NCBI RefSeq assembly: GCF_900090305.1
Contig: NZ_LT607751.1
Location: 5,580,001 to 5,644,000, forward strand
DNA length: 64,000 nucleotides
Direction: 5' to 3'
DNA from: Micromonospora siamensis
GTDB lineage: Bacteria > Actinomycetota > Actinomycetes > Mycobacteriales > Micromonosporaceae
Below are positions 8,357-16,061 of the stretch, one piece after another. Both the position numbers and the translations under genes were made by a program. Positions within the stretch are counted from its first letter, which is position 1. Each line of letters begins with the position of its first letter. Below the pieces are notes generated by a model, which did no database searches, had not been told where the DNA came from, and was given only the letters and a program-made list of their open reading frames with translations.

Positions 8357-9142
8357 TCAGGCCGATGCCGGGACCCGGCCACGCCCACGGCGCCCCCGTC
8401 CGGCGGGCGGGGTCGCCGGTTCCTGCGGGACCGGACCCGGTTCGCCGCCCAGGGACTCGCCGCCCAGGGGGCCGAGGTCGTCGGCGAACTCGTCGTCCTC
8501 CTCCTTGTCCTCGTCGTCTCCGCCGGCCGGGTCAACGCCCTCAGACAGATCGTCGAAGGAGTTGGAGAGGTCGGCGAGCGCGGAGGTGGCTCCGGACGCC
8601 CGCATGGCCCCGCCGGCCCTCCCGGGCGGTGCGCCGAAGTCCGGTCCGCCGAAGTCGTCGTCGAACGGGCGGTCGTCGGGCCCGGCCGGCGCCTGGTCCG
8701 GCGGGACCGGCTCGGTCGGCTCACCGTGCACCCGGGCCTCGGCCTCGGCGTCCTCGACGGTGCTGGTGGTCAGGCCGGGGCGGTTGCGCTCGAAGCGGGA
8801 CTTGCCCCGGGAGAGGTCGTGACCGACGGCGACCGCCTCCAGCTCGTAGAGCGTCCGGTGGTTGCCGGCGTCGTCGGTCCAGTCCCGGGTGTAGAGCCGG
8901 CCGACGACCACCACCGGGTCGCCGACCATCACCGACGAGGCGACCCCCTCGGCGAGCTTGCGCCAGCAGTTGACCCGGACACGGAGGCTGTTTCCGTCGA
9001 CCCAGCGGCCGCTGTCCCGGTCGAGCCGCCGGGCGGTCGAGGCGACCTTGAAGTTGGCGACCAGGGTGTTGCTCTGGGTGGTGCGGCGCCACTCGGGCGC
9101 GGTCAGCACGTTGCCGACGATCGTGACGTACGTATCGAACAT
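8357..9142 (-). CDS. ssb: Single-stranded DNA-binding protein, long, with atypical C-terminus
   Basis: 261 residues. The first 110 form a bacterial OB-fold: YVTIVGNVLTAPEWRRT, then NFKVASTARRLD, NCWRKLAEGVASSVMVGDPV and VVGRLYTRDW, in normal SSB order. The rest is a long disordered tail with an acidic block (DEDKEEDDEFADDLG) followed by Gly/Pro/Arg-rich sequence ending in VPASA. The usual acidic tip ending in PF, which recruits replication and repair partners, is absent. This suggests a secondary SSB rather than the main replicative one. ATG 9142 starts the conserved MFDTYVTIVG. The gene is divergent from the HPF-like gene, across a 273-nt gap that holds small hairpins but no gene. Confidence 0.9.
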   Translation of the reverse strand: MFDTYVTIVGNVLTAPEWRRTTQSNTLVANFKVASTARRLDRDSGRWVDGNSLRVRVNCWRKLAEGVASSVMVGDPVVVVGRLYTRDWTDDAGNHRTLYELEAVAVGHDLSRGKSRFERNRPGLTTSTVEDAEAEARVHGEPTEPVPPDQAPAGPDDRPFDDDFGGPDFGAPPGRAGGAMRASGATSALADLSNSFDDLSEGVDPAGGDDEDKEEDDEFADDLGPLGGESLGGEPGPVPQEPATPPAGRGRRGRGRVPASA

Positions 9143-9415
9143 TCGTTCCTCCAGGGGTGAGTACCTGGTGGCAGCCTCGGCCGCTCAGGGCGGCGGCACC
9201 AGCGGCCGGCACCCGTCCTGTGGACGACGGAGCGGGCTGTGGACAACGACCTGATCAAGGTCCCTTCTGCTAGGGCCGCCCGGCCCTGGGGGCCTCGACG
9301 GCGGCCCGGTCAGGATCGGTTTCGCCGGTCGGTTCCGAACGGAGCGTGACTGGGTATGGATTTGATCAACCGAGCGACCACCACCGCTCGACGCCCGACG
9401 AGAGAGGCAGCGCTG

Positions 9416-9478
9416 ATGACTTTCCGCCCGTCCCGTACGACCCGCACCGTCCGCATCGAGGGCGAGGTCCGGCGATGA
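9416..9478 (+). CDS. Possible 20-residue leader ORF upstream of the HPF-like gene
   Basis: A short frame MTFRPSRTTRTVRIEGEVRR with a good ribosome site (GAGAGG, 8 nt before ATG 9416). Its stop overlaps the ATG of the next gene as ATGA (9475-9478), the geometry of translational coupling. Peptide content is basic and Thr/Arg-rich with no recognised motif. It could be a real small protein, a leader controlling translation of the HPF-like gene, or a chance frame. Confidence 0.4.
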   Translation: MTFRPSRTTRTVRIEGEVRR

Positions 9479-9897
9479 GCGCCGTCGCGAACCCGGCCAC
9501 CGTCGCCGAGTGCCTGCGCGTCGGCGCCGGTTTCTCCCAGGGTGACCGGAACTGGATCGCCGAGCAGTTCGCCACCCTCGACGCCCGGCTGGCCGGCTTC
9601 CACGCCGACTCCACCGAGCTGGAGGTCTCGGTGAAGGACCGGGAGGCCCGGGGGCAGAAGGTCACCCTGGAGTGCTGGATCGCCGGCCGCCAGAAGATCG
9701 TCACCACCTCCTCCGAGGAGGACCTGCACGCGGCGCTCAACGACTGCCGGGACGACCTGCGCCGGAAGCTGAACGACGCGAAGACCCGGCAGGAGCCGCG
9801 GCACAACAAGCACGTCCGGGAGATGGGCCAGCCCGTCCCGGACCAGCCGGCGGAACTCGACGTCGACGCGCTGCGCGCGGACGCCGAGACGGCCTGA
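9475..9897 (+). CDS. Short HPF/RaiA-like ribosome-associated protein
   Basis: 140 residues. The middle reads as an HPF/RaiA N-terminal domain: VAECLRVGAGFSQGDRNWIAEQF, then beta segments ELEVSVKDREARGQKVTLECW, then TSSEEDLHAALNDCRDDLRRKLNDAKTRQEPR, which matches the final helix of the fold. The long C-terminal dimerisation domain of actinobacterial HPF is missing, so this is a short form or a paralogue. Such proteins bind the 30S subunit decoding region and silence ribosomes in stasis. ATG 9475 has GAGG 7 nt upstream and overlaps the stop of a 20-codon frame. Identification rests on pattern only. Confidence 0.6.
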   Translation: MSAVANPATVAECLRVGAGFSQGDRNWIAEQFATLDARLAGFHADSTELEVSVKDREARGQKVTLECWIAGRQKIVTTSSEEDLHAALNDCRDDLRRKLNDAKTRQEPRHNKHVREMGQPVPDQPAELDVDALRADAETA

Positions 9898-9953
9898 GCG
9901 ACGCGCCGTCCGTCCCCGCCCGCGCGGTCGCGCCCGGGTGGGGACGGACGGAG

Positions 9954-9971
9954 GGCTACCGCTCGGTAGCC
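9954..9971. promoter_or_regulatory. Perfect 8-bp inverted repeat, possible operator
   Basis: GGCTACCG, two bases, CGGTAGCC. The spacer is too short for a stable RNA hairpin, so a protein-binding site is more likely. It lies 22 nt upstream of the hydrolase start at 9993. Confidence 0.35.
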
Positions 9972-9992
9972 TGCCGGCGTACCGTCGCGGTC

Positions 9993-11105
9993 GTGGAACC
10001 GGACGTGCTGGGGCCGCCGTACGAGCGGCAGACGATCGACCTGGGCACCGACGACGAGGGGCCGGTGCTCGCCACCCTGGTCCGCCGCCGCGCGGAGCGA
10101 CCCACCGGGCGGGCCGTGCTCTATGTGCACGGCTTCGTCGACTACTTCTTCCAGACCCACGTGGCCGACTTCTTCGCCGAGCGGGGCTGGGACTTCTACG
10201 CTCTCGACCTGCGCAAGTACGGTCGCAGCCTGCTGCCGCACCAGACGCCGAACTTCTGCCGGGACGTCAGCGACTACTTCCCCGAGCTGGACGCCGCCGC
10301 CGAGATCATCCGCGACCAGGACGGCCACGACACCCTGCTCGGCATGGGCCACTCGACCGGCGGCCTGATCCTGTCGCTCTGGGCGCACGCCCGCCGCGAC
10401 GCCGGTCTGGTCGACGGGCTGGTGCTCAACAGCCCGTTCTTCGACATCAACGCCCCCTGGCTGGTCCGTCGGCCCCTCGCGGCCGCCGTCTCCCGGCTGG
10501 GCCGCCGGGCGCCGCACCGCGCGCTCCCCATGGGCCTGGGCACCGTGTACGGCGAGAGCCTGCACGCCGACCACCGGGGCGAGTGGAGCTACGACCTGGC
10601 CTGGAAGCCGCTGGCCGGGTTCCCGGTGCGGGCCGGCTGGCTGAACGCGATCCGCACCGCCCAGCGGCAGCTCCGTGCCGGCCTGGAGATCCCGGTGCCG
10701 GTGCTGCTGGCCTGCTCGACCCGCAGCTTCCGGGGCACCCGCTGGCACGAGTCGGCCGCGCTGGCCGACGCGGTGCTGGACGTGGAGCACATGGTGCGCT
10801 GGGCGCCCCGGCTGGGCCGGCACGTCACCCTGGCCCGCTTCGACGGCGGCATGCACGACCTGACGCTCTCCGGCCCCGCCGTACGGGAGAAGGTCTTCAC
10901 CGAGGTGGGTCGCTGGGCCGAGGCGTTCCTCGGCGCCGGGCCGACCGCCCCGGCCGGCGACTCCGCCGCCGTGCCACCGGCGACCCGCCGCCCGGTCGAC
11001 GGTCCGTCCCTGGCCGACGCCCCGTCCGCGGACCACGCCGCGACGCCGGCGGAGGCACCTGCCGAGGCCGACGCCGCGCCGGCGGACAGCCCCGCCCGCT
11101 CCTGA
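9993..11105 (+). CDS. Alpha/beta hydrolase (serine aminopeptidase / monoacylglycerol lipase type)
   Basis: 370 residues. The oxyanion region is VLYVHGFVDYF (about 43-53) and the nucleophile elbow GMGHSTGGL gives Ser121. A late aspartate and histidine are available in the usual places (GTRWHES; FDGGMHDLTLSGP near 290, with His in GMHDL). The S33/Hydrolase_4 type usually cleaves lipid esters or peptides; substrate unknown. The last 65 residues are Ala/Pro/Asp-rich and probably disordered. GTG 9993 is the first start after the upstream gene; no strong ribosome site is visible. It is convergent with the GNAT gene, separated by a hairpin. Confidence 0.82.
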   Translation: MEPDVLGPPYERQTIDLGTDDEGPVLATLVRRRAERPTGRAVLYVHGFVDYFFQTHVADFFAERGWDFYALDLRKYGRSLLPHQTPNFCRDVSDYFPELDAAAEIIRDQDGHDTLLGMGHSTGGLILSLWAHARRDAGLVDGLVLNSPFFDINAPWLVRRPLAAAVSRLGRRAPHRALPMGLGTVYGESLHADHRGEWSYDLAWKPLAGFPVRAGWLNAIRTAQRQLRAGLEIPVPVLLACSTRSFRGTRWHESAALADAVLDVEHMVRWAPRLGRHVTLARFDGGMHDLTLSGPAVREKVFTEVGRWAEAFLGAGPTAPAGDSAAVPPATRRPVDGPSLADAPSADHAATPAEAPAEADAAPADSPARS

Positions 11106-11117
11106 CCGGTACCGCCG

Positions 11118-11144
11118 CCCGCCGGGTTCACCGCCCGGCGGGCC
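11118..11144. terminator. Hairpin between convergent genes
   Basis: GCCCGCCGGG and CCCGGCGGGC with a 7-nt loop. It overlaps the 3' end of the GNAT gene and lies 12 nt past the hydrolase stop, so it can end both transcripts. No U tract, as usual in high-GC actinobacteria. Confidence 0.6.
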
Positions 11145-11658
11145 CGGCGGCGGCGGACCCGGCGTCGGCCAGCGCCAGCAGCCGGTGCGCAGCCTCGCCG
11201 GTCAGGTCCAGCTCGCCGACGATCTGCTCGCCGCTGCGCTCGCCGGTGCGCCGGAAGCCGAGCCGGAGATAGAACTCCTCCGGGCCGTCCTCCCCCTCCT
11301 CCCAGGTCGTGAAGATCCGGTTCTCGCCCCGCCGGCGGGCCTCCGCGCAGACCGCCGCGACCGCGTACCGACCGAGGCCCTGTCCCTGGCGGTCGGCGGC
11401 GACGTTCAACCGCCACAGGCCGGAGCGCAGGTCGGCCGGGTCGTCGGGGCGCCAGGGAATCCGGAAGAAACCCATCAGGAAGGCCACCGGACGGCCGTCG
11501 TCGACGACCAGCCTCGGCCAGGCGATCTCCCCCCAGGCGTACGCCTCGGCGAGCGAGCGGGCGACCGGCTCGATCAGGTGCTCCTGGTCGGGGCGGACCC
11601 GCACCTCGCAGGCGGCTTCCACGTTGTCGGGGGTGATCTTCTCCAGGCGCGGCGACAT
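11128..11658 (-). CDS. GNAT family N-acetyltransferase
   Basis: 176 residues. The acetyl-CoA-binding loop appears as VAADRQGQGLGRYAVAAVCAEARRRG (about 97-122), the R/Q-x-x-G-x-G/A motif. YLRLGFRRTGE near 141 is the usual closing strand. Substrate cannot be deduced. The start ATG 11658 gives MSPRLEKITPDNVEAACEVRV, a typical N-terminus. It is followed on the same strand only by the convergent hairpin and is preceded 69 nt upstream by a same-strand hypothetical gene. Confidence 0.85.
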   Translation of the reverse strand: MSPRLEKITPDNVEAACEVRVRPDQEHLIEPVARSLAEAYAWGEIAWPRLVVDDGRPVAFLMGFFRIPWRPDDPADLRSGLWRLNVAADRQGQGLGRYAVAAVCAEARRRGENRIFTTWEEGEDGPEEFYLRLGFRRTGERSGEQIVGELDLTGEAAHRLLALADAGSAAAGPAGR

Positions 11659-11727
11659 GGCGGGGACCCTATCGGGCCGGTCCCGCCACCCGCGCCGGCA
11701 TTCCCCGCCGGCCGCGGCCAGCGCCGG

Positions 11728-12411
11728 TCAGCCGGCCGGGGGCAGTTCCGCGACGGCGGCGCGGATCCGGTCGAAGGGCGCCACCGGGTGCCGCGCGCCG
11801 TCGGCGGGCAGCAGCACGCCGAGGCAGTGCACCCCCAGGTCCCCGTCGGCGTCGGTGTCGACGCCGAAGACGGGTGCGCCGACGTACCCCTCGGGCAGCG
11901 CCGCGTCGACCACCAGCAGGTCCCCGTCGCGGACGACCCGCTCGACGGCCACCTCCAGGGGGCGCGGGGAGCCGGGCTCGGGGCGTACCCCGTGGGCCAG
12001 GACGAAGGCGGAGCCCGGCTGCGCGCCGACCCGGGCGAGCGTCGCGGGCCCGGCCGCCAGACCGTCGGTGACCGGCTGGGTGCGCCAGCGCCAGCCGTGC
12101 TCCCGGGCGTACGCGTGCGGGCCGGCCATCGGCAGGATGGCCACCCCCAGGTCGGGTCGGCGGCTCCAGCCGGCGGCGGCCGGCGTGATCGAGTCCGCGG
12201 CGCCGGGCGGTTCGGTCACGCTGGGTCGCAGCCCGACCTCGGCGGCGCCGGCCAGCAGGTCCGCGGTGAGCAGGTGGTCGACCCCGGCCGCGTCGGCGAA
12301 GAGGAACGCGGTGCCGAACCGGCTGGCCGTCCGCAGCGGCAGCAGGGCGCGGCCGATGATCTGGCACAACTCGTAGGCGACGTCGTCCTCGATCTCCGGT
12401 TCCAGCAGCAC
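11728..12411 (-). CDS. Conserved-looking hypothetical, possible degenerate trypsin-like fold
   Basis: 227 residues from GTG 12411. The frame stays open further upstream through the tRNA gene, but that part is only antisense tRNA sequence, so I start at the first codon clear of it. The C-terminal half (LAHGVRPEPGSPRPLEV ... LPEGYVGAPVFGVDTDADGD ... GVHCLGVLLP) recalls the G-x-x-G-x-P-V/L-F turn of trypsin-like proteases, but the serine is replaced by Val-Gly-Ala and no clear His/Asp pair is seen, so any such fold would be inactive. No signal peptide. Function unknown. Confidence 0.6.
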   Translation of the reverse strand: MLLEPEIEDDVAYELCQIIGRALLPLRTASRFGTAFLFADAAGVDHLLTADLLAGAAEVGLRPSVTEPPGAADSITPAAAGWSRRPDLGVAILPMAGPHAYAREHGWRWRTQPVTDGLAAGPATLARVGAQPGSAFVLAHGVRPEPGSPRPLEVAVERVVRDGDLLVVDAALPEGYVGAPVFGVDTDADGDLGVHCLGVLLPADGARHPVAPFDRIRAAVAELPPAG

Positions 12412-12555
12412 GCCCCCGAGGGTACGGGCCCGTCCGCCCCCTGGCCGGGGTGACGGCGGGAGTCGATCCGTGGGATTCTGATCAACGGCCGAGCACCCGT
12501 TGTGCCGCGGAACGGCCGGTCGGCGGTACCCTCTTGGCGCGACGTCGCGTCGTGC

Positions 12556-12628
12556 GCGCCCGTAGCTCAGCGGATAGAGCAGGGGACTTCTAATCCCAAG
12601 GCCGCAGGTTCGAATCCTGCCGGGCGCA
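12556..12628 (+). tRNA. tRNA-Arg, anticodon UCU
   Basis: 73-nt cloverleaf: acceptor GCGCCCG (12556-12562) pairs with CGGGCGC (12621-12627); D arm GCTC/GAGC; anticodon loop CTTCTAA with TCT at 12589-12591; T arm with GGTTCGAATCC. Discriminator A at 12628; the CCA end is not encoded. One G-A mismatch closes the anticodon stem at its outer end. Reads AGA codons. Confidence 0.95.
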
Positions 12629-12645
12629 CCGTTCTTCACCGCAGG

Positions 12646-12864
12646 TCAGCGGCTTTCCGCTCCCGTGGAGACGATCACCACGGGCCTCCGTACAGCCATT
12701 CGTGCAGCCAACCCGAAGAGGTGCTTCGCGGCCTCGGCCACGGCGGCCCGCTCGATCTCCGGCAGGACGTGGGGGTAGGTGTTCATCGTCAGCCCGATCT
12801 GGCTGTGTCCGAGCACCTTCATCACGGTCCGGTGCGAGGCACCGGAGACGAGCAGGAACGTCGC
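12646..12864 (-). pseudogene. C-terminal remnant of a tyrosine recombinase (phage-type integrase)
   Basis: The reading frame ATFLLVSGASHRTVMKVL GHS and onward to TMNTYPHVLPEIERAAV is the end of a tyrosine integrase: the LGHS histidine and the catalytic tyrosine (NTYPHV) are present. The essential H-x-L-R-H box that should precede ATFLL is destroyed, and upstream resemblance (to about 12965) is only seen in pieces of other frames, so the gene is dead. It ends 18 nt from tRNA-Arg, the classic position of an integrase beside its attachment site. I infer the scar of an integrative element. Confidence 0.75.
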
Positions 12865-13026
12865 GCTGGAGAAGGTGATCGTGAACGGCATGTGCCGGGA
12901 GGTTGAGGAGGAAACCGGAGTACGGGTCGAGCCGGTCCGGCTCACCGGCGTCGACAAGAACATGAAGCTCGGCGTAGTCACAAGGAAGTGGAGTCGAGTG
13001 TGCGGAAAGGATCGACCGGGTACGGC

Positions 13027-13551
13027 ATGGGGGTGAGTGAATATCCCGAGATCGAGACGGCACGATTGCGGCTGCGTCAGTTCCGTGCCGAGGACTTCGC
13101 CGTCCATCGCGCCCTGGTCGACGATGACTCCGCAGTGACCTGGTCCCACCGACGCCGTCCGCTCGCCGCGAGTCTGCGTAGCTGGGCCGACCGTATCGAC
13201 GGCTGGCAGCGCAACGGGTTCGGTATGTGGATCGCCGAAGTCGTCGCCACCCGTGAGGTGATCGGTCACTGCGGTCTGCAGCGGATGGAAGGTGGAGACG
13301 AGGTCGAGCTCGGCTACTACTTCGGCCGCGCGGCGTGGGGCCAGGGCTACGCCACCGAGGCGGCCCGCGCCTGCCTGGCGTACGGGTTCGACCAATGCGA
13401 CCTGCCGTCCATCGTCGCGGTCGTGCGCCGCGAGAATGCGGCTTCCCGCCGCGTGGTGCAAAAGGTGGGCATGCTTCCCGAACGGGACGGAACCTTCTAC
13501 GACGCCGACGCCACACTGTTCCGCCTCACCTCCGGCGATTTTCGCCGATGA
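13027..13551 (+). CDS. GNAT family N-acetyltransferase, RimJ/RimL type
   Basis: About 174 residues. ETARLRLRQFRAEDF at the start, then VIGHCGLQRMEG, ELGYYFGRAAWGQGYATEAARACLAYGF (the acetyl-CoA loop) and NAASRRVVQKVGML are the standard blocks of the RimJ/RimL-like group. These acetylate protein N-termini, antibiotics or small amines; substrate unknown. Start uncertain: ATG 13027 is used; GTG 13033 or in-frame starts back to 12988 are possible. It lies directly past the integrase remnant, and two more GNAT sequences occur within 2 kb, suggesting an accessory patchwork. Confidence 0.82.
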   Translation: MGVSEYPEIETARLRLRQFRAEDFAVHRALVDDDSAVTWSHRRRPLAASLRSWADRIDGWQRNGFGMWIAEVVATREVIGHCGLQRMEGGDEVELGYYFGRAAWGQGYATEAARACLAYGFDQCDLPSIVAVVRRENAASRRVVQKVGMLPERDGTFYDADATLFRLTSGDFRR

Positions 13552-13674
13552 CAACCGCTGGTGGCGTCAGATGGTCATGCAGGCCCCCCGTACGGCCATG
13601 TCAGCCGACGGGATGCTTCGCGGCTGGTGGTAATCCGATTCAGTCGGGACGGACCGGCCTGCGAGAGTGTGGCC

Positions 13675-13779
13675 ATGAGTGACGTTGTCATTCGGCGGGC
13701 CGGGCTCCGAGATGCGCCAGTGGCGCCCGTACCGGAACTCACCTCGCTTCGGACCTCGGTGGACGCGGCAGAGCAGTAG
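13675..13779 (+). pseudogene. Short GNAT-like N-terminal fragment
   Basis: MSDVVIRRAGLRDAPVAPVP resembles the first beta strand and helix of GNAT proteins but the frame stops after 34 residues and nothing recognisable follows in other frames before 13819. Probably a truncated gene. It could also be a chance frame. Confidence 0.4.
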
Positions 13780-13818
13780 CCGACCCTCAGTCCCACCGAC
13801 GCTGGCAAACTTCCCCGC

Positions 13819-14187
13819 ATGAGTTACGACCTGGCGGTGTGGGAAGGCGACCCGCCCTCCGACGACGAAGCGGCCGGTGAGACGTACGACGCCCTCTACC
13901 ACCGGTACTTCGAGAACGAGGCACAGCCGCCCACACCTCGGATCCTCGCCTACGTCGATGCCGTGTCGACCCGATGGCCCGACCTCTACGGCCACGAAGC
14001 CCAGCTCTTCCCCCTGTCGAACGGGCTCATCGACGAGGCGTCAGGCCCCATGGTCTACTTCACGATGCCGTTCAACCGGGCCGATGAGGTCTCAGCGGCA
14101 GCGGCGCAGCTGGCCGCCGACCATGGCCTTGTCTGCTACGACCCGCGGTGGGCACACGCCCGGCCCGCCGCCGGTCACGAACACTGA
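13819..14187 (+). CDS. Hypothetical protein, small soluble
   Basis: 122 residues, start ATG 13819 (MSYDLAVWEGDPPSDDEAA). Acidic, no membrane segment or signal. The opening MSYDLxVWEG with a later YFTMPFNRADEV and a C-terminal GLVCYDP segment is a pattern I have seen in small actinobacterial hypotheticals of unknown function. No clear ribosome site. Its 3' end overlaps the convergent gene at 14175 by 13 nt. Confidence 0.65.
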   Translation: MSYDLAVWEGDPPSDDEAAGETYDALYHRYFENEAQPPTPRILAYVDAVSTRWPDLYGHEAQLFPLSNGLIDEASGPMVYFTMPFNRADEVSAAAAQLAADHGLVCYDPRWAHARPAAGHEH

Positions 14188-14600
14188 GCCCGCTCTTGAC
14201 GCGGTCCCGCGGTGACGGCACGGAGAAACGGGAGATCGGCCCGGTCCACCGCCAGCTGGACGGGACCATTCCTCGTTTCACAGATGAGAACCTTGAACGC
14301 CGCGTTCACGAACAGTTGCTCCCACGGCTTCACGTCCCGCTCACGAACGATGCGGATGTCCGCAAGGCTCACGGGTGATCGCCGGATCGAGCGCAACCGA
14401 TCGGGAACCCATCCCAGGCCGTCGCCGCTCCGCCGGAGGGAGCCATGGCGCCATCGCCCGGCGAAGCATCGCCTGGAGCGGTCCCGATACGCGGCGGCCA
14501 CGCGGCGCTCGCCAGCGGCCTCCCTGAACAGTCGGCCCAGCGCACCACCGATCGCCCCGCCGACCAGGTCCGCGACGAGGTCGCTCAGCAGGCTCAACAC
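14175..14600 (-). CDS. Hypothetical protein with DUF2550-like C-terminal domain
   Basis: About 141 residues from GTG 14600. A glycine-rich hydrophobic helix (LVADLVGGAIGGALGRLF) is followed by a basic stretch and then CFAGRWRHGSLRRSGDGLGW ... VSLADIRIVRERDVKPWE ... VLICETRNGPVQLAVDRADL. This W-x-x-G, then strand, then P-V-x-L-A layout resembles the PH-like DUF2550 proteins of actinobacteria, here attached to a short N-terminal glycine-zipper helix. The frame extends further upstream but loses this character. No strong ribosome site, so the start is soft. Confidence 0.55.
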   Translation of the reverse strand: MLSLLSDLVADLVGGAIGGALGRLFREAAGERRVAAAYRDRSRRCFAGRWRHGSLRRSGDGLGWVPDRLRSIRRSPVSLADIRIVRERDVKPWEQLFVNAAFKVLICETRNGPVQLAVDRADLPFLRAVTAGPRQERAQCS

Positions 14601-14775
14601 GCCACCACTGTAGAGACGTGTCACGATGTGGCCGTACAGCCGTCCGTACCGTCGAAGCCACCTGGTATTTCGTACGTGTCGAGGGCTCCGAGCAGCGCGC
14701 CCGGCGACCGCAAACCGCTTGCGGGGCGGCCGGCACCCGATGTCTGGTTGGTCGGCCATCGAGCAGGGAGAGAAC

Positions 14776-15345
14776 ATGACGCGCGGGTCCCTACCCACCC
14801 CCACGCTGCACACCCCCAGGCTGACCCTGCGTCCCTTCGACGAGGCGGACAGCGACGACCTCTTCGCGCTCCAGAGCAACGCCCACGTGCTGCGCTACTG
14901 GGATTCGCCACCCTGGACCGAACCGACGCGCGCCGAACGGTTCCTGGCGGTCTGCCGGCAGATGGCGGAGGAGGGCACCGGGGCGCGACTGGCCGTCGAT
15001 CGCGTCTCCGACGGCGCGTTCATCGGCTGGTGCACCGTGGGCCGGTGGAATCCGGGGTTCCGCAGCGCCTCGCTGGGCTACTGCTTCACCGAGGCGGCGT
15101 GGGGTCACGGCTACGCGACGGAGGCCGCCCGCGCCCTGCTGGGGTGGGCCTTCGACACGCTGGAGCTGAACCGCGTCCAGGCCGAGGTCGACACCCGCAA
15201 CGCGGCATCCGGGCGGGTGCTGGAGAAGCTCGGCTTCGTCCGGGAAGGGACGTTGCGGGAGGACTGCGTCGTGAACGGCGACGTCTCCGACTCGTGGGTG
15301 TACGGCCTGCTCCGGCGGGAGTGGCGGCCGGATCCCGCCCGCTGA
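14776..15345 (+). CDS. GNAT family N-acetyltransferase, RimJ/RimL type
   Basis: 189 residues. LHTPRLTLRPFDEADSDDLF opens the family pattern; FIGWCTVGRWN, SLGYCFTEAAWGHGYATEAAR (acetyl-CoA loop) and NAASGRVLEKLGFVREGTL complete it. ATG 14776 is preceded by GGGAGAG at 3-4 nt, a clear ribosome site, which rules out the longer frame upstream. It is followed 35 nt later by the uridine-kinase-like gene on the same strand, probably co-transcribed. Substrate unknown. Confidence 0.88.
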   Translation: MTRGSLPTPTLHTPRLTLRPFDEADSDDLFALQSNAHVLRYWDSPPWTEPTRAERFLAVCRQMAEEGTGARLAVDRVSDGAFIGWCTVGRWNPGFRSASLGYCFTEAAWGHGYATEAARALLGWAFDTLELNRVQAEVDTRNAASGRVLEKLGFVREGTLREDCVVNGDVSDSWVYGLLRREWRPDPAR

Positions 15346-15380
15346 GTCCTTCGACGGCGAGAATCGGGCGGGAGCAGGAC

Positions 15381-16055
15381 ATGGAGCAGGGCCACCGCGA
15401 CGAGCTGATCCGCCACCTGGCCGAGGCGGTCGGGTCCGTCACCGTGGCCCACCCGACGCGGGTGGCCGTCGACGGGCCGCCCGCCGCCGGCAAGACCACC
15501 CTCGCCGACGAGCTGGCCGTCGTCCTGCGCGGGCAGGGCCGCGAGGTGGTACGCGCCACGATCGACGACTTCCTCTTTCCTCGCGCTCGGCGTTACCGGC
15601 GCGGTGAGTACTCGGCCGAGGGCTGCTACGTCGACGCCCACGACCACGGCTCGCTGAACCGGGTGCTGCTGGATCCGCTCGGCCCGGGCGGGGACCGCCG
15701 CTTCCGGACGGCGGTCTACGACCACGGCACGGACACCGTGTTGTCCCCGCCGGTCGGGACCGCCCCCGCCGACGCCGTGCTGATCCTCGACGGCGTGTTC
15801 CTCATGCGCCCCGAGCTCGTCGACCGGTGGGACCTGAGCATCTTCGTGTCGACCGCGCTCGACACGACGGTGGATCGGGCGGTGATCCGGGAGCGCCGGG
15901 TGTCGTCCCGGGCCGACGTGGAACGGCGCTGGCGCGAGCGTTACCTCCCCGCCCAGCGGTTGTACCTCGCCACGGCCCGACCGACCGATCACGTCGACAT
16001 CGTCGTGCGCAACGACGATCCCCGGCGGCCGGTCTGGGAGTCCCGGGCACGCTGA
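15381..16055 (+). CDS. Uridine kinase-like P-loop phosphotransferase
   Basis: 224 residues. Walker A VDGPPAAGKTTLADEL (about 30-45), a lid/base region DDFLFPRARRYRRGEYSAEG (about 63-82), and VLILDGVFLMRPEL as the Walker B-like strand. The order and the D-D-F motif match the uridine kinase/PRK branch of P-loop kinases, which phosphorylate uridine/cytidine or similar small molecules. Divergence from Udk is considerable, so the true substrate could be another nucleoside or a drug. ATG 15381 has GGGAG and AGGA upstream. Confidence 0.78.
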   Translation: MEQGHRDELIRHLAEAVGSVTVAHPTRVAVDGPPAAGKTTLADELAVVLRGQGREVVRATIDDFLFPRARRYRRGEYSAEGCYVDAHDHGSLNRVLLDPLGPGGDRRFRTAVYDHGTDTVLSPPVGTAPADAVLILDGVFLMRPELVDRWDLSIFVSTALDTTVDRAVIRERRVSSRADVERRWRERYLPAQRLYLATARPTDHVDIVVRNDDPRRPVWESRAR

Positions 16056-16061
16056 CCGCGT

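Noticed and set aside
11728..12639. Longer version of the hypothetical gene starting inside the tRNA region
   Set aside because: The added part is the antisense of tRNA-Arg and its flank, a well-known false extension.
12988..13036. A longer gene reading from 12779 on the plus strand through the integrase remnant
   Set aside because: It is antisense to the recognisable integrase sequence.
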